From: Leifsonia aquatica
GTDB lineage: Bacteria; Actinomycetota; Actinomycetes; Actinomycetales; Microbacteriaceae
DNA: 64,000 bases
NCBI RefSeq assembly: GCF_014190775.1
Contig: NZ_JACHVP010000002.1
Span: forward strand, 496,001 to 560,000
Direction: 5' to 3'
Shown here: one piece after another, positions 24,494 through 33,104 of the stretch
Layout of the letters: each line of letters starts with the position of its first letter
Position numbering within the stretch: position 1 is the first letter of the stretch
Made by a program: the position numbers and the translations under genes
The notes under the pieces: generated by a model
Databases searched by the model: none
What the model was told of the DNA's origin: nothing
What the model saw: the letters and a program-made list of their open reading frames with translations, nothing else

Positions 24494-26130
24494 TGCCCCG
24501 ATCCCCCCGACGCATCCTGCGGATCGCGCTGGCCGCGGCCGCCGCCGTGCTCGCCGTCGCCGCGCCGCTCGCCCCGCAGACGGCTCAGTCGGCGCAGGCC
24601 GCGAACTGGGCGCCGATCACCGGCACCGGCTCCACCTGGTCGCAGAACGCGCTCGACCAGTGGCGCCGCAACGTCGCCACGAACTACAGCATGACCGTCA
24701 ACTACTCCGGCACCGGCTCCTCCGCGGGCCGTCGCGACTTCATCGCGCAGACGGTCGACTTCGCGGTGAGCGAGATCCCGTTCCAGTCGGCGCCCGAAGA
24801 CGGCTCCGCACCTGAGAAGCCCACTTCCGGCTTCGCGTACATGCCGATCGTCGCCGGTGGCACGTCGTTCATGTACAACCTCAAGATCGGTGGCAAGCGG
24901 GTCACCAACCTCCGGTTGAGCGGCGACACGATCACGAAGATCTTCACCGGCGTCATCACCAACTGGAAGGACCCGCAGATCGCCAAGGACAACCCCGGTC
25001 TCGCCATGCCGGACAAGGCGATCGTGCCCGTGGTCCGCTCCGACGGCTCCGGCTCCACCGCCCAGTTCACGCTGTGGATGTCGAAGCAGCACTCCGCGCT
25101 GTGGAACTCGTTCTGCAGCAAGGTCGGCCGCCCGAACCCCTGCGGGCTGACCTCCCAGTACCCGTCGTACGGCAACTTCAAGGCGCAGAGCGGCTCGCTC
25201 GGCGTCGCGGGATACGTCAGCCAGTCCTACGGCGAGGGCGCGATCACCTACGTCGAGTACTCCTACGCGCTGAAGTCGGGCTTTCCCGTCGCGAAGGTGC
25301 TGAACGCCGCCGGGTACTACATCGAGCCGACCGCGCCCTCCGTGGCCGTCGCCCTGATGAAGGCGGCGATCAACGACAACGCCTCCTCCCCCGACTACCT
25401 CACGCAGATCCTCGACGGCGTCTACAACGGCGCCGATCCGCGCACCTACCCGCTGTCGAGCTACTCGTACATGATCGTGCCCACCCAGGTGGCGGGCATC
25501 TTCACGGCCGAGAAGGGCAAGACGCTCGGGGCGTTCTCGAACTACATGCTCTGCGAAGGGCAGCAACAGGCGGCGACCCTCGGCTACTCGCCGTTGCCGA
25601 TGAACCTCGTGCAGGCCGGTTTCACGCAGATCAAGCGCATCCCCGGCGCCGACGTGAGCGGCGTCGACCTCAACAAGTGCAACAACCCCACGTTCAAGCC
25701 GGGCGACTCGCCCTCGAGCAACCAGCTGGCGGCCACCGCGCCCCAGCCGGCCGCCTGCGACAAGCAGGGTCCGGACCAGTGCACCACCGGCACGGCCGGC
25801 GCGCGCAACACCCCGACAGCGACCACCGGCGGCGGCAAGGGCGGCTCGTCCGCCGAGGCCGGCGGTGGGGCGGGAGCCGGAGGTGCCGGTGCCGGCGCGG
25901 GGTCGACCGACGCCGGTGCGGCCGCCACCGACGGGTCGACCGGCACGATCGACGACACCCAGCTCACCAGCGCCAACGCCGCGCGTGCGACGCCGTTCGC
26001 GCTGGCGGACGACGGCTGGGGAGGCCAGCAGACCGTGATGCTCATCGCCGCGGGCCTGCTGGTGCTCGCCATCGTGCTCCCACCCCTCCTCTTCGGCCGC
26101 CTCCGCCGCTCCCGGGGCACCACCGAGTAG
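24493..26130 (+). CDS. pstS: PstS-like phosphate-binding protein with C-terminal membrane anchor
   Basis: A 545-residue exported binding protein. The signal peptide (1-38) ends AQSAQAANW and lacks a lipobox cysteine. The phosphate-binding domain spans about 40-415: ITGTGSTWSQNALDQW, NYSGTGSSAGRRDFIAQTVD, and VVRSDGSGSTAQFTLW, the phosphate-loop region. A Gly/Ala-rich linker (about 440-480) and one transmembrane helix with FGRLRRSR follow. So it seems held to the membrane by a C-terminal helix, not by lipid. It is the main candidate partner for PstCAB. Confidence 0.9.
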   Translation: MPRSPRRILRIALAAAAAVLAVAAPLAPQTAQSAQAANWAPITGTGSTWSQNALDQWRRNVATNYSMTVNYSGTGSSAGRRDFIAQTVDFAVSEIPFQSAPEDGSAPEKPTSGFAYMPIVAGGTSFMYNLKIGGKRVTNLRLSGDTITKIFTGVITNWKDPQIAKDNPGLAMPDKAIVPVVRSDGSGSTAQFTLWMSKQHSALWNSFCSKVGRPNPCGLTSQYPSYGNFKAQSGSLGVAGYVSQSYGEGAITYVEYSYALKSGFPVAKVLNAAGYYIEPTAPSVAVALMKAAINDNASSPDYLTQILDGVYNGADPRTYPLSSYSYMIVPTQVAGIFTAEKGKTLGAFSNYMLCEGQQQAATLGYSPLPMNLVQAGFTQIKRIPGADVSGVDLNKCNNPTFKPGDSPSSNQLAATAPQPAACDKQGPDQCTTGTAGARNTPTATTGGGKGGSSAEAGGGAGAGGAGAGAGSTDAGAAATDGSTGTIDDTQLTSANAARATPFALADDGWGGQQTVMLIAAGLLVLAIVLPPLLFGRLRRSRGTTE

Positions 26131-26167
26131 CCCCCACCCCCACCCCCACCCCCACCCCCACCCCCCA
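26131..26167. repeat. C-rich simple repeat (CCCCCA)n
   Basis: About six tandem CCCCCA units directly follow the pstS stop. The minus strand reads runs of five G separated by T, the sequence form of a G-quadruplex. It adjoins the inverted repeat at 26168. Confidence 0.85.
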
Positions 26168-26240
26168 CAGCCCGCGAGACGTGAGTCGTTGCGGGTGTCC
26201 ACCCCCGGACACCCGCGACTACTCACGTCTCGACGGGCTG
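26168..26240. repeat. 33-bp imperfect inverted repeat inside the Pst cluster
   Basis: Arm 26168-26200 (begins CAGCCCGCGAGACGTGAGT) and arm 26207-26240 are complementary except for one unpaired base and two mismatches, with a six-base loop ACCCCC. It lies between pstS and the 833-residue surface gene and could terminate the upstream transcript. Confidence 0.85.
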
Positions 26241-26304
26241 TTTCCTCATGCCCGCGGGCGCGCCCCGGTGCGAACTCCGCTGGACAAGCTCCCGTCGTCA
26301 GCCC

Positions 26305-26337
26305 GTTCCCGGATCGTTCATCGGGATGTCACGAACC
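26305..26337 (+). promoter_or_regulatory. PHO-box-like repeats upstream of the 833-residue surface gene
   Basis: Three consecutive 11-nt units GTTCCCGGATC, GTTCATCGGGA and TGTCACGAACC, followed 57 bases later by the ATG at 26395. The middle unit is a good match to the PhoP direct-repeat consensus. TAGCTT (26343-26348) is a possible -10. Confidence 0.6.
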
Positions 26338-26394
26338 GCCCATAGCTTGGCGCCCGGTCGAGGCAGGTTCGGCCGGAGAAACCCCGGGAGAGAC

Positions 26395-28896
26395 ATGGAA
26401 TCGAGCGGTCGCGTGCGGCCTCGCGGAACGATCGCGCGAGCCCTCGTCTTCGGCGCCCTCGTGGGCATCGCGGCCACCGCCGTGTTCGCGGGAGTGGGCG
26501 GAGCCGGAGCCGGATCGGCGCGCGCAGCGGACTCCACCGCCGTCACCGCCACGGCCGCGCAGCAGGACAAGGACGCGAAGGACGCGCCCTTCCCCGACCT
26601 CGCCGTCACCGTCTCCCAGACCACCGACCTCATCTCGCAGGGCGTCACCGTGTCGTGGACGGGCGGCAAGCTCTCCACCCCGCCGAGCGGAGGCAACGGC
26701 GGCGAGAACTTCCTGCAGCTCGCGCAGTGCTGGGGTGAGGATCCGGACAACCCGGGCCACCCCGACCGCACGACCTGCCAGTACGGGGCGTTCAACACTG
26801 CCGGCGCCACCCGCGACGGCTACGTCACCGACGACACCGTCGCGACGCAGGACGAGAAGTTCTCGCTGCCGCGCCGTGGACCGTTCACACCCGGCTACAC
26901 CTCGATCCCGTTCACGAGCGTCGACGGCACGACGGTCGCCTCGATCGTCGACGGCAAGCAGACCGACACGAACGTCAACGTCAACCAGTTCTTCAACCCG
27001 AGCCAGTCCAACGAGGTGCCGTGGGCCGGTTCGGCGTCGAACGGCGCGGGATCGGTGCGCTTCGAAGTGCAGACCGCGCTGCAGGCGAACGGCCTCGGCT
27101 GCGGAACCCCCGTGAAGAGCGGCAGCACCACCACGCCGCAGACGTGCTGGCTCGTCGTCATCCCGCGGGGGACCGCCGACTCGGGCGAGCCGCACATCAC
27201 CCAGTCGGGCCTGCGCTGGGATGCGTGGAAGCACAACATCGCGTTCAAGCTGACCTTCAAGCCGCTCGGCGTCTCGTGCAACATCGGCGCGGCCGAGCGC
27301 CAGCTGCGCGGGAGCGAGCTCGTCGCCGGCGCCGTCGCCTCCTGGCAGCCGGTGCTGTGCAACTCGCAGGGCGGAGCCATCTACACGATGAGCAACAGCG
27401 CGGAGTCGGACGCCGTCCAGGCGGCGAACGGCGCTGACTCGGCTCCACTGGCCCTCACGTCGCGGGCGCTCGGCGGCACGGAGGACGACCTCCGCTACGC
27501 CCCCGTCGCCGTGGGAGGCTTGGCGATCGCCTTCGCTGTCGACCGAGCGCCGTCGGCCGCCGACGGCACTCCCCAGGACCAGCTGCTGAAGGCGGGGCTG
27601 TTGTTCGACTCGCTCAAGCTCACCCCGCGGCTGATCGCCAAGCTGCTGACCGCGTCGTACCTCGACTCGCTCCCGACATACGCGGACAAGGGGCACCTCG
27701 GTGCGAACGCCCGCAACCTCCTGCTCGACCCGGACTTCCTCGACGTGAACGCGGACATCCCGGACTGGAAGTTCCAGGCCATCGTCGCTCCGTCGGTCGC
27801 CGACCTCCTCGTGCCGCAGGGTCGCTCCGACGCGGCCATGCAGCTGTGGCGCTACGTGCTCGCCGACCCCGACGCGAAGGCCTTCCTCGCCGGGCAGGCC
27901 GACCCCTGGGGCATGAAGGTCAACCCGACCTCGGCGACCGATGCGGCGATCAACCCGTCCGGCGCCGCCCTCGAGCTGCCGCGCGAGGACTTCCCCAAGG
28001 CCGACCCGGTCGTGCAGCCGGTGATCAACGGCGCAGCGGAGGTCAACCTCGTGACGTGGCGCCCCTACACGAACGATCTCGACCAGTCCGCCTACCTCAC
28101 CCTGCGTGGCGACGGCCAGGTGCTGGGCCAGTGGGATCCGACCTCGTCCCCGGCGAAGTACGCCAAGACGCCGCGCAGCCTCCCCGGCTACCAGAAGGTC
28201 CTCGCGCTCACCGACACGAGCTCGGCCGCGAAGTACCAGGTCGTCACCGCCGCGCTCCGGAACCCGGCCGGTGCCTACGTCACCCCGTCGACCCAGAGCC
28301 TGACCGCGGCCGCCACCGCCATGACGCCGGTCGCGGGCCAGCCGCAGGTCGTCGAGTACGACCCGGCCGGCACCGTCGCGAAGTCCGCCGCCGCCGCCTA
28401 CCCGTTGACCATGCCGGTGTATGCCGCGACGAACCCGGCCCGCGGGGATGCGGCCACCCGCGCCGACTACGCCGCGTTCATCCGGTTCGCCGCCACCACC
28501 GGACAGGCACCGGGCGTCGAGGCCGGCCAGCTGCCTCCCGGCTACGCGCCGATCCCGGCCGCCTGGAAGGCGCAGGCCATCGCGGCCGCCGCGGCCATCC
28601 AATCCGGCGCGACCCTGGACTCGCCCTCGGACGGCGAGGGCGATGGCTCCTTCGGCGACAGCGGGAGCACGGGAGGCTACGGTGCGGACGCCTCGACCGG
28701 CGCGACGATCGACACCGCCTCGGCCCCGACCACGCCTCAGGCCCTCGGCAGCGCGGCCGGAAGCCTCAGCGGCGACAAGACCGCGAAGGACCCGGACACC
28801 GGAGCCCTCGCCGCCGTCCTCCCCGGCGGCCTGCTCGGCGGTCTCGCCGCGGCCGGCGCCGTCCCCGTCATCGCCCGCCTCCGGCGGTTCCCGTGA
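26395..28896 (+). CDS. Large secreted membrane-anchored protein, PBP-like domain
   Basis: An 833-residue surface protein. A signal peptide (to about residue 46, AGSARAADS) is followed by VSWTGGKLSTPPSGGNGGE and FLQLAQCWGEDPDNPG, a layout I associate with large secreted actinobacterial proteins without assigned function. The middle (about 345-430) resembles a PstS-type periplasmic binding fold: DLRYAPVAVGGLAIAFAVDR then LKLTPRLIAKLLTASYLDSL. A Gly/Ser-rich linker and C-terminal transmembrane segment with IARLRRFP end it. ATG 26395 follows GGGAGAGAC. Its own PHO-type repeats and place between two PstS-like genes suggest a phosphate-starvation surface role, not a known enzyme. Confidence 0.72.
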   Translation: MESSGRVRPRGTIARALVFGALVGIAATAVFAGVGGAGAGSARAADSTAVTATAAQQDKDAKDAPFPDLAVTVSQTTDLISQGVTVSWTGGKLSTPPSGGNGGENFLQLAQCWGEDPDNPGHPDRTTCQYGAFNTAGATRDGYVTDDTVATQDEKFSLPRRGPFTPGYTSIPFTSVDGTTVASIVDGKQTDTNVNVNQFFNPSQSNEVPWAGSASNGAGSVRFEVQTALQANGLGCGTPVKSGSTTTPQTCWLVVIPRGTADSGEPHITQSGLRWDAWKHNIAFKLTFKPLGVSCNIGAAERQLRGSELVAGAVASWQPVLCNSQGGAIYTMSNSAESDAVQAANGADSAPLALTSRALGGTEDDLRYAPVAVGGLAIAFAVDRAPSAADGTPQDQLLKAGLLFDSLKLTPRLIAKLLTASYLDSLPTYADKGHLGANARNLLLDPDFLDVNADIPDWKFQAIVAPSVADLLVPQGRSDAAMQLWRYVLADPDAKAFLAGQADPWGMKVNPTSATDAAINPSGAALELPREDFPKADPVVQPVINGAAEVNLVTWRPYTNDLDQSAYLTLRGDGQVLGQWDPTSSPAKYAKTPRSLPGYQKVLALTDTSSAAKYQVVTAALRNPAGAYVTPSTQSLTAAATAMTPVAGQPQVVEYDPAGTVAKSAAAAYPLTMPVYAATNPARGDAATRADYAAFIRFAATTGQAPGVEAGQLPPGYAPIPAAWKAQAIAAAAAIQSGATLDSPSDGEGDGSFGDSGSTGGYGADASTGATIDTASAPTTPQALGSAAGSLSGDKTAKDPDTGALAAVLPGGLLGGLAAAGAVPVIARLRRFP

Positions 28897-28973
28897 CGGC
28901 ACCAGAGCCCGGGTCGGCATCGACCCGACGAGCGCGTTCCGACCGGTCCGCGCCCAACCCGAAAGGAACCAGA

Positions 28974-30068
28974 GTGAAGATCAAGAAGGCTGCGGCTCTC
29001 TGCGCTGTCGTCGGCACCGCCGTCGCCGGTCTCGTGCTCGCCACCCCGGCGAACGCCGACCCCGTGTCGAGCAGCTACGTGCTGGCCGGCTCGGACACCC
29101 TGCAGGACGTCAGCAACGCGCTGGCGAACGGCACCCAGCTCACCGGTCCGTTCGTGCGGTCGGTCGCCGACAACGGCACCATCGCCTCCTACGACGCGTT
29201 CGGCTCGGCCGCCATCCAGACCAAGCCCAACGGCCCCTACTTCGCCCGTCCGGCCGGCTCCGGCGACGGCGTGAAGGCCCTCAGCCGTTCCATCGACGGA
29301 GCCAACTTCTCCATCTCCGGCAACACCACTCCGGCCACGGCGATCAGCGGCCAGGTCGACATCGCCCGTTCCTCCTCCGGTCCTGGTTCCGCGGCCAACC
29401 CCACCGGTCCGCTCGCCTACGTGCCGTTCGGCCGCGATGCCGTCTCGTTCGCGATCGCCCCGGGCACGGCCGCGGGCCTCGAGCAGCTCACCACCGCTCA
29501 GCTCACGCAGATCTACAACTGCACCCTGACCACCGTCAACGGCGTCGCCGTCAAGCCGGTGCTGCCGCAGTCGGCGTCGGGCACCCGCAAGTTCTTCCTG
29601 TCGGCGATCGGCGTCAGCACCCTCGGCTCGTGCGTCAACGACAGCACGCTCGCCGAGAACGACGGCAGCGTCCTCACCCAGCCCGGCCAGATCATCCCGT
29701 TCTCGGTCGCCAGCTGGGTCGCCCAGAAGAACGGCGCGGCGCAGAACCGCACCGGCTCGTCCACACTCGGCAGTGCGCTCGGAGCCACTGCTCCGTTCAC
29801 CGGCACCGGCAACGCGCTCGTCCCGAACGCGGCCTACTACAACAACTCCACCTGGGGCCGTGACACGTTCGTCGTCGTCGAGTACGCGCGCATCGACTCC
29901 GCGAGCGCGACCTACGACGCCGCCCTCGCGGCGCTCGTCGACCCCTCGAAGGCGAAGAGCCTGACGAACTTCGGCACCCTCGCCGGGACGTCCGGCGCGG
30001 TGAAGTCGAAGTTCGGCTTCCTCGCCCCGTCGAGCACCACGCCGCAGCGCGCGAACCTCTCCTCCTAG
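28974..30068 (+). CDS. Second PstS-like secreted substrate-binding protein
   Basis: A 364-residue exported protein. Signal peptide 1-28 (MKIKKAAALCAVVGTAVAG, cleavage after PANA). The mature protein begins with SSSYVLAGSDTLQDVSNALA, the ligand-binding start of PBP_like/PstS proteins, and continues with VDIARSSSGPG, LAYVPFGRDAVSFAIAP and LTTAQLTQIYNC. No lipobox or anchor is visible, so it may be released or held by another surface protein. The GTG start follows AAAGGAAC, 77 bases after the previous gene. Phosphate is the likely but unproven ligand. Confidence 0.78.
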   Translation: MKIKKAAALCAVVGTAVAGLVLATPANADPVSSSYVLAGSDTLQDVSNALANGTQLTGPFVRSVADNGTIASYDAFGSAAIQTKPNGPYFARPAGSGDGVKALSRSIDGANFSISGNTTPATAISGQVDIARSSSGPGSAANPTGPLAYVPFGRDAVSFAIAPGTAAGLEQLTTAQLTQIYNCTLTTVNGVAVKPVLPQSASGTRKFFLSAIGVSTLGSCVNDSTLAENDGSVLTQPGQIIPFSVASWVAQKNGAAQNRTGSSTLGSALGATAPFTGTGNALVPNAAYYNNSTWGRDTFVVVEYARIDSASATYDAALAALVDPSKAKSLTNFGTLAGTSGAVKSKFGFLAPSSTTPQRANLSS

Positions 30069-30097
30069 TCCAGACCCGAACTGAGAAAAGGACGATC

Positions 30098-31144
30098 ATG
30101 AAGACATCCAAGATCGCCATCGTCGCCGCGACGATGGCCGCCACCGCGACGCTGGTCGCCGTGGCCGCCGCCCCGGCCCTCGCCGCCACGCAGGCGAACG
30201 GCTCCGACGGCCCGGCGTACCTGTTCAACAACGACGCGGGAGACTTCTCCGCCAACGGATCGACCATCCAGTGGCTGGACGACATCTCGCTCACGCCGGT
30301 CACCTCCGACCCGTATGCGGCGTTCCAGTGCTCGGCCGACGCCACCGGCTACCGCACGTTCTGGACCGACCCGGGCAGAGAGCGTCAGCCCACCGCATAC
30401 AAGGCGTACTCGTCGCTCCTGCCCCTCAACCCGGGCAAGACCGTGATCGGCCCGAACACGCGCCCGCAGGGCCAGCTCGGCGCGATCGCGCAGATCAAGG
30501 CCAACGGCGGCAACTACTCGATCGGCTTCGCCTGCCTCAAGGACAACGGCGTGAACCTCGCGGCGAGCGGCGTCTGGTACTTCACGGCGCACATCACCGC
30601 GGGCACCGGCGTGTACACGTTCGACGCGCAGAGCGAGACGCCCACCAACCCGGGCAACCCCGCTCAGACGGGCGACATCGCCCTCGAGGCGACCACCGTC
30701 GCCGCGCAGGACGGCACCCTGAGCCTCGTCGTCCCGTCCGGCGCCAAGGCGACCCTCGGCACGGCCAGCCTCGTGAACGGTCTGTCGACCTCCACGGGCA
30801 CCCTGCCGGCGTTCACGGTCGACGACCAGCGCGTCGTCAGCAAGCCGGGCTGGAACCTCACGGCCAGCACGGCGAACTTCGTCAACGGCGCGGACTCGTC
30901 GAAGACCATCGACGCGAAGCAGCTCGGCGTGAAGCCGACGATCGCCACGAACCCGGGAGGCGTGGTCGCGGGGACCGAGCACGTCGCCGGAGACGCGACC
31001 GCGTTCAGCGGTTTCGCGTCCGCCCCCGCCGGCACCGGAACCGGTGCGACCAGCCTCAGTGCAGACCTGAAGCTCGTCGCCCCGTCCGGCACCCCGGCGG
31101 GTACCTACGCCTCGACGATGACGCTGACGCTCGTCTCGAAGTAG
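30098..31144 (+). CDS. Secreted protein with WxL-like C-terminal domain
   Basis: A 348-residue exported protein (signal cleavage after AAPALA, about residue 29). The N-terminal half has no recognised domain. The C-terminal half (about 200-348) resembles a WxL domain: GWNLTAS (W252-x-L254), a Gly/Ala-rich middle and a terminal GTYASTMTLTLVSK, where the usual second W is replaced. In Firmicutes WxL domains bind peptidoglycan and pair with DUF916 proteins; the gene two bases classes downstream (31282) is of that type, which strengthens the call. ATG follows AAAAGGACG, 29 bases after the previous stop. Confidence 0.6.
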   Translation: MKTSKIAIVAATMAATATLVAVAAAPALAATQANGSDGPAYLFNNDAGDFSANGSTIQWLDDISLTPVTSDPYAAFQCSADATGYRTFWTDPGRERQPTAYKAYSSLLPLNPGKTVIGPNTRPQGQLGAIAQIKANGGNYSIGFACLKDNGVNLAASGVWYFTAHITAGTGVYTFDAQSETPTNPGNPAQTGDIALEATTVAAQDGTLSLVVPSGAKATLGTASLVNGLSTSTGTLPAFTVDDQRVVSKPGWNLTASTANFVNGADSSKTIDAKQLGVKPTIATNPGGVVAGTEHVAGDATAFSGFASAPAGTGTGATSLSADLKLVAPSGTPAGTYASTMTLTLVSK

Positions 31145-31156
31145 CCGTGGGAATCG

Positions 31157-31184
31157 GGAGGGGCCGTCGAGAGACGGCCCCTCC
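31157..31184 (+). terminator. Strong hairpin between WxL-like and DUF916-like genes
   Basis: GGAGGGGCCGTC (31157-31168) pairs exactly with 31173-31184 around a GAGA tetraloop, 12 bases after the WxL-like gene. It may end the abundant upstream secreted-protein mRNA and reduce expression of the membrane genes downstream. The rest of the 137-bp gap has a single TTTTCACC motif but no clear PHO repeat. Confidence 0.7.
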
Positions 31185-31281
31185 TGCCCGTTCCCGCCCC
31201 CGTCCTCACCCCGACAGTCCTGTTTTCACCCAGTTAACGCCGGCGACACACCCCGGCCACCCGGATTCGGATCAATGTAGC

Positions 31282-32379
31282 GTGCCCTCCACACAGACCC
31301 TGCCGCTGCGGCCCGTCCGCGCCGTGGCCGCCCTGCTCGCCGCCCTCGCGGCCGCACTCCTCGGCGTCGGCCCGGCCTTCGCCGACGACGTCGACAGCAT
31401 CTCCGCCGGACCAGGCGACGACCGCACGCGGCTCAGCTACCAGCTCCAGCCCGGCCAGCACCTCGAGGACGAGTACGTCGTCCGCAACACCGGCACCACG
31501 CCGCAGAATGTCACGCTGTTCGCCACCGACGCCTTCAACACCGACGAGGGGGAGTTCGCACTCCTCGACACGGCGAAGAAGCCGACCGCTGCGGGCACGT
31601 GGGTGCTCTTCGACGGCTCGCAGCCGAGCGAGGCCTTCGCGCTCGCTCCCGGTGAGCAGCGCACCGTGCCGTTCACGCTCACCGTGCCGGCCGATGCCGG
31701 CCCCGGCGACCACGCCGGCGGCATCGTCGTCTCCAGCCAGAAGGGCGACGGGCAGATCCTCGTCGACCGCCGTGTCGCCACGCGCCTCTACGTGCGCGTC
31801 CCCGGCGATCTGCAGCCCGCGCTGACGATCGCCAACGTCTCCGCCGACTACCAGGCCGAGTGGAACCCGTTCGCCGGCTCCACCGCCGTCACCTTCACCG
31901 TGCGCAACAGCGGCAACGTCGCCCTGGGCGCCACGATGCTCGTCGGCGCGAAGGCGCTCTTCGGCATCCCCGCCGGCACCGCGGTGCGCCAGGACCTGCC
32001 GGAGCTGCTCCCGGGCAGCACCCGCACCCTCACCGTCGTGGTGCCCGGCACCGCGCAGGTCGGCTACCTCAACCCGTACGTGCAGCTGCAGCCGACCGTC
32101 GAGAAGGACGCCCTCAACCCGGGTCCGCTCGCGCTCGTCTCGCGCGACACCGTCATCGCGGCCGTGCCGTGGTGGATCCTCGTGATCGCCGCTCTCGCCG
32201 CCGGCTTCTTCCTGTTCCGCCGCTGGCGCCGCCGCAGCGACGGCAAGCGCGCCGAGGCGTGGATCGCGTACACCGAGGAGGAGGCCCGCCGGAAGGCGCG
32301 CGAGGAGCAGGACGCCGCCGCCGTGGAGGCGGAGCCGGTCACCGCCTCCACCGCCCCGGGCGAGGACTCCGGCCGATGA
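31282..32379 (+). CDS. DUF916/WxIP-like membrane-anchored surface protein
   Basis: A 365-residue protein with signal peptide (to about 35, GPAFADDV), two Ig-like beta domains, a transmembrane helix (about 292-315, WWILVIAALAAGFFLF) and a basic, then acidic cytoplasmic tail. The first domain (about 40-170) fits DUF916, the WxL-protein peptidoglycan domain: RLSYQLQPGQHLEDEYVVRN, NVTLFATDAFNTDEGEFAL and GDHAGGIVVSSQ. In WxL systems this protein holds a WxL partner at the wall. GTG 31282 has a weak ribosome site, so the start is the least certain part. It overlaps the next gene by 4 bases. Confidence 0.78.
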   Translation: MPSTQTLPLRPVRAVAALLAALAAALLGVGPAFADDVDSISAGPGDDRTRLSYQLQPGQHLEDEYVVRNTGTTPQNVTLFATDAFNTDEGEFALLDTAKKPTAAGTWVLFDGSQPSEAFALAPGEQRTVPFTLTVPADAGPGDHAGGIVVSSQKGDGQILVDRRVATRLYVRVPGDLQPALTIANVSADYQAEWNPFAGSTAVTFTVRNSGNVALGATMLVGAKALFGIPAGTAVRQDLPELLPGSTRTLTVVVPGTAQVGYLNPYVQLQPTVEKDALNPGPLALVSRDTVIAAVPWWILVIAALAAGFFLFRRWRRRSDGKRAEAWIAYTEEEARRKAREEQDAAAVEAEPVTASTAPGEDSGR

Positions 32380-33104
32380 GCCGCACCGCTCGCACCCTCG
32401 CCGCCGCCGTCGTGCTCGGCCTCGGGATGCTGCTGGCCGGCGCGGGCGCGGCCGCGGCCGACGACGGCGGCATCGGGATCTCGATCGACATCCCGTCCAC
32501 CGGCGACGCCCCGGCCGACGGGACCGGCGGGACCGGCTCGACCGGCACCGGCGGCTCGGGCTACCCCGACACGACCGCCCCCACCGACGCGCCGCCGAGC
32601 GACGTCGCGGCTCCCGGCGCCACCCCCGCACCTGCCGTCGCCGTCGACAACGGCCCGTTCAACGTCGGCGGCCTGAACGCCAAGTTCGTCCCGTCCCTGA
32701 ACCCGGGCGCGGGGAAGATCGTCGTCTCGTTCTCGGTCCACAACGGGTCCGCCTCCACCTGGTCGTCGACCGTCCGCGTCTGGCTGACCGGCCCGTTCGG
32801 CAACCCGCTCGACGACTCCGGCGATGTTGCGGTCAAGAACCTCAAGCCCGGCTCCACGATCACGTACAGCCGCACGCTGACGGGAGTCGGCCAGTGGGCC
32901 GTCGTCACGGCGCACGCGAAGTTCACCCCGCCGGCGACCATCGACGGCATCGCGACGAAGTCCGCGCTGCGCGAGGCGACGGTGTTCGCGTTCCCGTGGC
33001 TCGGGAGCGTGGGGGCCGTGCTGGCCGCCACCGCGCTCGCCATCCTGCTCGCCCTCCGTGCGTCCGTCGCGGTCCCGGTCGCCGTCGCGGCGGTGCGGGC
33101 ATGA
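32376..33104 (+). CDS. Secreted Ig-like protein with C-terminal membrane helix
   Basis: A 242-residue surface protein: signal peptide (cleavage near AAAADDGG, 28), Gly/Thr/Pro-rich stalk (40-85), a beta-sandwich-like domain (about 90-195; NGPFNVGGLNAKFVPSLNPG and NLKPGSTITYSRTLTGVG) and one C-terminal helix (205-232). The stalk contains IPSTGD, a sortase-motif lookalike, but it is far from the C-terminus. No family is recognised. It overlaps genes on both sides by 4 bases (ATGA), so it is translated with the DUF916-like and sortase-like proteins and probably forms a complex with them. Confidence 0.65.
   Translation: MSRTARTLAAAVVLGLGMLLAGAGAAAADDGGIGISIDIPSTGDAPADGTGGTGSTGTGGSGYPDTTAPTDAPPSDVAAPGATPAPAVAVDNGPFNVGGLNAKFVPSLNPGAGKIVVSFSVHNGSASTWSSTVRVWLTGPFGNPLDDSGDVAVKNLKPGSTITYSRTLTGVGQWAVVTAHAKFTPPATIDGIATKSALREATVFAFPWLGSVGAVLAATALAILLALRASVAVPVAVAAVRA

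Noticed and set aside
31221-31245. TTTTCACCCAGTTAACGCC as a fourth PHO box before the DUF916-like gene
   Set aside because: Only one good unit; the next is out of 11-nt phase or poorly matching.
32376-33104. IPSTGD in the 242-residue surface protein as a sortase signal
   Set aside because: It is near the N-terminus in a low-complexity stalk; the C-terminal helix has no LPxTG-type motif before it.
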